From: Actinomycetota bacterium
GTDB taxonomy: Bacteria > Actinomycetota > Acidimicrobiia > Spongiisociales > UBA4744
DNA length: 64,000 nucleotides
Reading direction: 5' to 3'
NCBI GenBank assembly: GCA_013152275.1
Contig: JAADGS010000045.1
Coordinates: forward strand, 1 to 64,000
This document shows, one piece after another, positions 61,048-64,000 of this stretch (the stretch's first letter is position 1; every line of letters starts with the position of its first letter). A program made the translations under genes and the position numbers. The notes under the pieces were generated by a model, which saw only the letters and a list, made by a program, of their open reading frames with translations, made no database searches and was not told the DNA's origin.

Positions 61048-61150
61048 CAAGTACCAGATGCCAGGTGCAAAGTACGAGGTATGAAAAGGGAAGCACCGGG
61101 TACCAGGCACGAGATACGGAGTACAAGGCGCCAAACACCAAATACGGTGA
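61048..61150. repeat. Low-complexity GTACCAGG-type repeat before tatA
   Basis: A run of degenerate 8-10-base words (AAGTACCAGATGCCAGGT, AAGTACGAGGTATG, GGGTACCAGGCACGAGATAC, GAGTACAAGGCGCC). Period is irregular and no spacers are seen, so it is not a CRISPR. It fills most of the 227-base gap before tatA. Confidence 0.6.
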
Positions 61151-61163
61151 TCGAAGCGAGCCC

Positions 61164-61169
61164 TAACAT
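61164..61169 (+). promoter_or_regulatory. TAACAT -10 box before tatA
   Basis: TAACAT ends 9 bases before the GTG at 61179 with no Shine-Dalgarno; an overlapping TATAGA lies 5 bases nearer. Suggests a leaderless tat-helY transcript. Confidence 0.35.
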
Positions 61170-61178
61170 ATAGATGTT

Positions 61179-61664
61179 GTGTTCTTCGACGTCAGTCCTA
61201 CCGAACTCGTTTTCATCTTCCTCGTGGCACTGGTTGTGTTCGGTCCGCGACGCCTGCCGGAGATGGCGAAGAAGATCGCCTCGCTGGTTCGCGAGATCCA
61301 ATCGACGGTGGGGGACCTCCAACGCGGACTCGAAAGCGAGGTCAAGGATCTGACGGCGCCCATCAAAGATCTGACGGAACCTCTGAAGGAACTCTCACAG
61401 CCGATCAGGGACCTTGCCAAGCCGCTCGAGGATGTCACCAAGCCGCTCGAGGATGTCACCAAGGCGCTCGAGGATGTCACCAAGCCGCCCGTGGATGTCA
61501 CCAAGCCGCCCGTGGATGGCACCAAGCCGCCCGTGGATGTCACCAAGCCGCCCGTGGATGGCACCAAGCCGCCCGATGCCGGGGACGAAGTCCTCACAGA
61601 AGATGCGGAATCTGCGCAAGATGCCGGCGACGCAGCACCCAACGATGGACCTGAGGATGAGTAA
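61179..61664 (+). CDS. tatA: TatA/TatB-like translocase subunit with heptad-repeat tail
   Basis: Predicted 161-residue Tat component. Residues 1-20 form the short membrane helix (PTELVFIFLVALVVFGPRRLPE), then an amphipathic helix (MAKKIASLVREIQSTVGDL). From about residue 58 comes a run of seven-residue units (PIKDLTE, PLKELSQ, PIRDLAK, PLEDVTK, then PPVDVTK/PPVDGTK) totalling about eleven. The last seven units are encoded by near-identical 21-bp repeats. The length and VFGPRRLPE place it closer to TatB-like proteins. GTG start; overlaps tatC. Confidence 0.85.
   Translation: MFFDVSPTELVFIFLVALVVFGPRRLPEMAKKIASLVREIQSTVGDLQRGLESEVKDLTAPIKDLTEPLKELSQPIRDLAKPLEDVTKPLEDVTKALEDVTKPPVDVTKPPVDGTKPPVDVTKPPVDGTKPPDAGDEVLTEDAESAQDAGDAAPNDGPEDE
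61419..61575 (+). repeat. 21-bp tandem repeat in tatA, seven copies
   Basis: Copies every 21 bases from 61419 to 61565 plus a partial one. Early units read AAGCCGCTCGAGGATGTCACC, later ones replace the middle with CCCGTGGATG and alternate GTC/GGC, so V and G alternate at one position. Confidence 0.9.
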
Positions 61665-62370
61665 AGACCAACCACGCCCCGTTCTGGAGCACCTCGACGA
61701 ACTGCGGTGGCGTCTCGTCAAGAGTGCGATCGCGTTGACCATCGGCGCCATCGTGGCGTTCTTGTTTCGGGAGCAACTCTTCGATGTCCTTGCCAAGCCC
61801 TACCGGCTCGCACTCCCGGGACAGGAACTCAACCAGTTCCAGGTGACGGAGGGCTTCTCGATCGCAATGCGGCTCTCTCTCTTTGGCGGGGCCTTCCTTG
61901 CCAGCCCCGTCCTCTTCTACCAGTTGTGGGCATTCGTGAACCCTGCGCTCACGAAGAAAGAGAAGAAGTGGACAATCCCGATCGTGACCGCTCTCGTGGT
62001 GCTGTTCACCGGCGGCGCCGCGTTTGGTTACTACATCCTCCCCAGAGGACTCGTGTTCCTTCTCGGCATCCAGCCGGGACTCACGTCGGTGATCGGGGCT
62101 TCGGACTATTTCGGTCTCACACTTCGATTCCTCCTCGTGTTCGGCGTCGCATTCGAGTTTCCCGTGTTCCTGTTCGCCGCCGCGGCCGTTGGCCTGATCA
62201 GCTCCACTCAGCTCAAGAAGGGCCGTCGATGGGCGGTGCTCATCATCGTCGTCGTGGGCGCCGTCGTGACCCCGACGGGCGACCCCCTGACACTGACCGC
62301 TCTTTCGGTGCCCCTCTACGTGTTGTATGAAATGACGATCTGGCTGGTGAAGCTGGCGCTGCATAAATGA
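61657..62370 (+). CDS. tatC: Twin-arginine translocase subunit TatC
   Basis: Predicted 237-residue membrane receptor for twin-arginine signals, six helices. Hallmarks are LEHLDELRWRLVKS at the N-terminus, the Phe/Glu-containing first cytoplasmic loops, QLWAFVNPALTKKEKKW, and the conserved FEFPVFLF in helix 4. It would export the Tat-signal ApbE encoded at 19106. ATG 61657 overlaps the tatA stop by 8 bases; ATG 61645 is an alternative. Overlaps helY by ATGA. Confidence 0.93.
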   Translation: MSKDQPRPVLEHLDELRWRLVKSAIALTIGAIVAFLFREQLFDVLAKPYRLALPGQELNQFQVTEGFSIAMRLSLFGGAFLASPVLFYQLWAFVNPALTKKEKKWTIPIVTALVVLFTGGAAFGYYILPRGLVFLLGIQPGLTSVIGASDYFGLTLRFLLVFGVAFEFPVFLFAAAAVGLISSTQLKKGRRWAVLIIVVVGAVVTPTGDPLTLTALSVPLYVLYEMTIWLVKLALHK

Positions 62371-64000
62371 TCGGGTTCGACCTCGATTTCGAACCGGACG
62401 CGTTCCAGCTCGAGGCTGCAGATCGAATCCGGTCCGGAGCGTCCGTCGTCGTGACCGCCCCCACGGGATCGGGCAAGACACTCGTTGCCGAGGTCGCGAT
62501 TCGAGAGGCTCTGTCCCGAGGAAAGAAGGCCTTTTACACGACACCGCTCAAAGCACTGTCCAACCAGAAATTCAACGACTTACGAAAGCAGTTTCCACAT
62601 GTGGGGCTGCTGACCGGAGACAACACGATCAATGGTGACGCGCCGCTGGTGGTGATGACGACCGAGGTCATTCGGAACATGATCTATGCGGGCTCTGAAG
62701 CACTTGACGGTCTCGAAGTCGTGATTCTGGACGAGGTTCACTATCTCCAAGACCGGTTTCGTGGACAAGTGTGGGAGGAGATCATCGTCCACGCTCCGGC
62801 GAAGACTCAGCTCGTATGCCTCTCCGCGACCTTGTCCAACGCCGACGAGTTCACGGCATGGGTCCGCAGCAGACGGGGGAGAACGAGTCTCATACAGGCC
62901 GAGCGGCGTCCGGTCCCGCTGGTCAATCTCTATGCAGTGAAAGATCGATGGAGTGACGAAGTCTTCATGGACGAAATGCTCAGAGAGCACAGAGCCAACA
63001 AATCCATCGAGTCACGCATAGGCGGGAAGAAGGCCCGTCGCTACGGAACCCCGCGGCGAACCGAGATCGTGTCGGCCTTGGCCGGCAAGAGCATGCTCCC
63101 CGCCATCTATTTCATCTTCTCGAGAGCAGGTTGCAACGATGCTGCCAGGAGACTCGTCTCGTCCGGCGCAAGGTTCACCGACGCGCCGGCACGTGACAGC
63201 ATTCGCCGAGTCGCCGAAGAGAAGACAGCCCATCTCGATTCCGGTGATCTCGCCGTTCTCGAATACGAGGCATGGTTGACGGGCCTGCAGGCGGGGATCG
63301 CTCCTCACCACGCAGGGATGGTGCCGGCGTTCAAAGAAACTGTCGAAGAGCTTTTCGCCCGAGGCCTGATCAAGGTCGTCTTCGCCACCGAGACGCTCTC
63401 CCTTGGCATCAACATGCCCGCGCGCACCGTCGTTCTCGAGAGTCTCAGTCGCTTCACCGGAGAAACCCACGAACTGCTCAGGGCCGGCGACTACACACAG
63501 CTGACCGGCAGGGCGGGACGACGCGGGATCGACGAAGTTGGATACGGCGTGGTACTGCACTCGCGATTCGTCCCCTTTGCACAGGTCGCCAAACTCGCCG
63601 CCACCGGGTCACATTCACTCCAATCGAGTTTCCGACCCACCTACAACATGGCAGTGAACTTGGTCGCCAACTACTCGCGGGAGCGGGCAGAGAAGCTGTT
63701 GAACGCATCATTCGGCCAGTTTCAGGCGTCGAAAGCGATACGCAAGAAAGTGCGGTCACTCCAGCGTCGAGAAGCCGAGCTCGAGTCATTGTGGGACGCA
63801 GCGTCGTGCGACCGGGGAGACGTGGCTGAATACCGGGAGCTTCTCAACGCTTCTACGACGCGAGCATCGTCTCCCACGGACGGACTGCGTCGCGGGCAAG
63901 TGATCGAGGTCGTCTCAGGAGGCAAGGCCGGTCGATACGTGGTCGTGAAACGCCGGCAGGGTGAGAGAGTCGAACTCGTCGTGATCTCGACACGAGGCAA
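62367..64000 (+). CDS. helY: DEVH-box helicase HelY (3' end beyond window)
   Basis: First 544 residues of a Ski2/Mtr4-like superfamily 2 RNA helicase, cut by the window end. Visible motifs: Q-rich lead FEPDAFQLEAADRI, Walker A TAPTGSGKT (30-38), TTPLKALSNQKF, DEVH box LDEVHYL, SAT (LSATLSN), FATETLSLGINMPARTVV and motif VI QLTGRAGRRGID. A KOW-like SH3 segment begins at the end (GQVIEVVSGGKAGRYVVV). It corresponds to Rv2092c, which follows tatC in mycobacteria. ATG overlaps the tatC stop by ATGA. Confidence 0.94.
   Translation, partial: MIGFDLDFEPDAFQLEAADRIRSGASVVVTAPTGSGKTLVAEVAIREALSRGKKAFYTTPLKALSNQKFNDLRKQFPHVGLLTGDNTINGDAPLVVMTTEVIRNMIYAGSEALDGLEVVILDEVHYLQDRFRGQVWEEIIVHAPAKTQLVCLSATLSNADEFTAWVRSRRGRTSLIQAERRPVPLVNLYAVKDRWSDEVFMDEMLREHRANKSIESRIGGKKARRYGTPRRTEIVSALAGKSMLPAIYFIFSRAGCNDAARRLVSSGARFTDAPARDSIRRVAEEKTAHLDSGDLAVLEYEAWLTGLQAGIAPHHAGMVPAFKETVEELFARGLIKVVFATETLSLGINMPARTVVLESLSRFTGETHELLRAGDYTQLTGRAGRRGIDEVGYGVVLHSRFVPFAQVAKLAATGSHSLQSSFRPTYNMAVNLVANYSRERAEKLLNASFGQFQASKAIRKKVRSLQRREAELESLWDAASCDRGDVAEYRELLNASTTRASSPTDGLRRGQVIEVVSGGKAGRYVVVKRRQGERVELVVISTRG

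Noticed and set aside
61419-61575. CRISPR array
   Set aside because: Units are 21 bp back to back with no spacers and encode heptad repeats in frame within tatA.

Overview
The window reads as chromosomal DNA of a GC-rich actinobacterium (phylum Actinomycetota). The strongest argument is the 49.7-64.0 kb segment. It carries trmI, the proteasomal AAA ATPase ARC/Mpa, dop, pup, prcB, prcA, pafA, pafB, pafC, tatA, tatC and helY in the order known from Mycobacterium tuberculosis (Rv2118c-Rv2092c). The presence of ttuB-ttuA, a truncated Rnf-like cluster and a Pup that already ends in Glu make a standard Mycobacteriales or Streptomyces genome unlikely. A deep branch such as Acidimicrobiia is my guess, not a demonstrated fact.

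Region 1 (1-13.5 kb) is accessory and eroded. It holds a SEC-C coiled-coil protein, a secreted protein coupled to a lipoprotein, a three-gene MacA/MacB/FtsX-type exporter, a nonsense-mutated large serine recombinase, two more members of the same lipoprotein family (one broken), a ribbon-helix-helix/MazF toxin-antitoxin pair, a broken SEC-C copy, a TatD hydrolase and a small Arg/Glu-repeat coiled-coil protein. Several decayed tRNA-like 3' halves lie here, which fits repeated integration and loss of mobile DNA.

Region 2 (14-32.7 kb) is metabolic. It has a long-chain acyl-CoA ligase; a short redox operon (novel membrane protein, RnfC, RnfD, Tat-exported ApbE); a PAS histidine kinase; a compact six-gene assimilatory sulfur operon on the minus strand (rhodanese, sulfite reductase, precorrin-2 dehydrogenase, APS reductase, uroporphyrinogen-III methyltransferase, cysteine synthase-rhodanese fusion); and a GntR, alkyl-DHAP-synthase-like oxidase and GlpD operon with a clear palindromic operator.

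Region 3 (33.6-41.6 kb) is one tight plus-strand operon: HD protein, MmgE/PrpD-family dehydratase, fused aconitase-type hydratase, isocitrate/isopropylmalate-type dehydrogenase, a CitD-CitE fusion and CitF, closed by a 14-bp-stem terminator. Together these look like a tricarboxylate interconversion and cleavage pathway whose true substrate is not obvious. I regard this as the best candidate for an undescribed system in the window.

Region 4 (41.6-49.6 kb) is housekeeping and transport: bifunctional formiminotransferase-cyclodeaminase, small zinc-ribbon proteins, a DrrAB-like exporter, an EamA permease, an MFS permease, an intergenic 68-bp repeat, and small membrane proteins. Region 5 (49.6-64 kb) joins a tRNA 2-thiolation cassette (TtuB, TtuA, TrmI, with a ferredoxin facing it) to the Pup-proteasome, Tat export and HelY genes. 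Many first genes in regions 2, 4 and 5 have a TANNNT hexamer only 6-11 nt upstream of the start codon and no Shine-Dalgarno, which suggests leaderless mRNAs. All calls come from reading the sequence and translations by eye; no database search was run.
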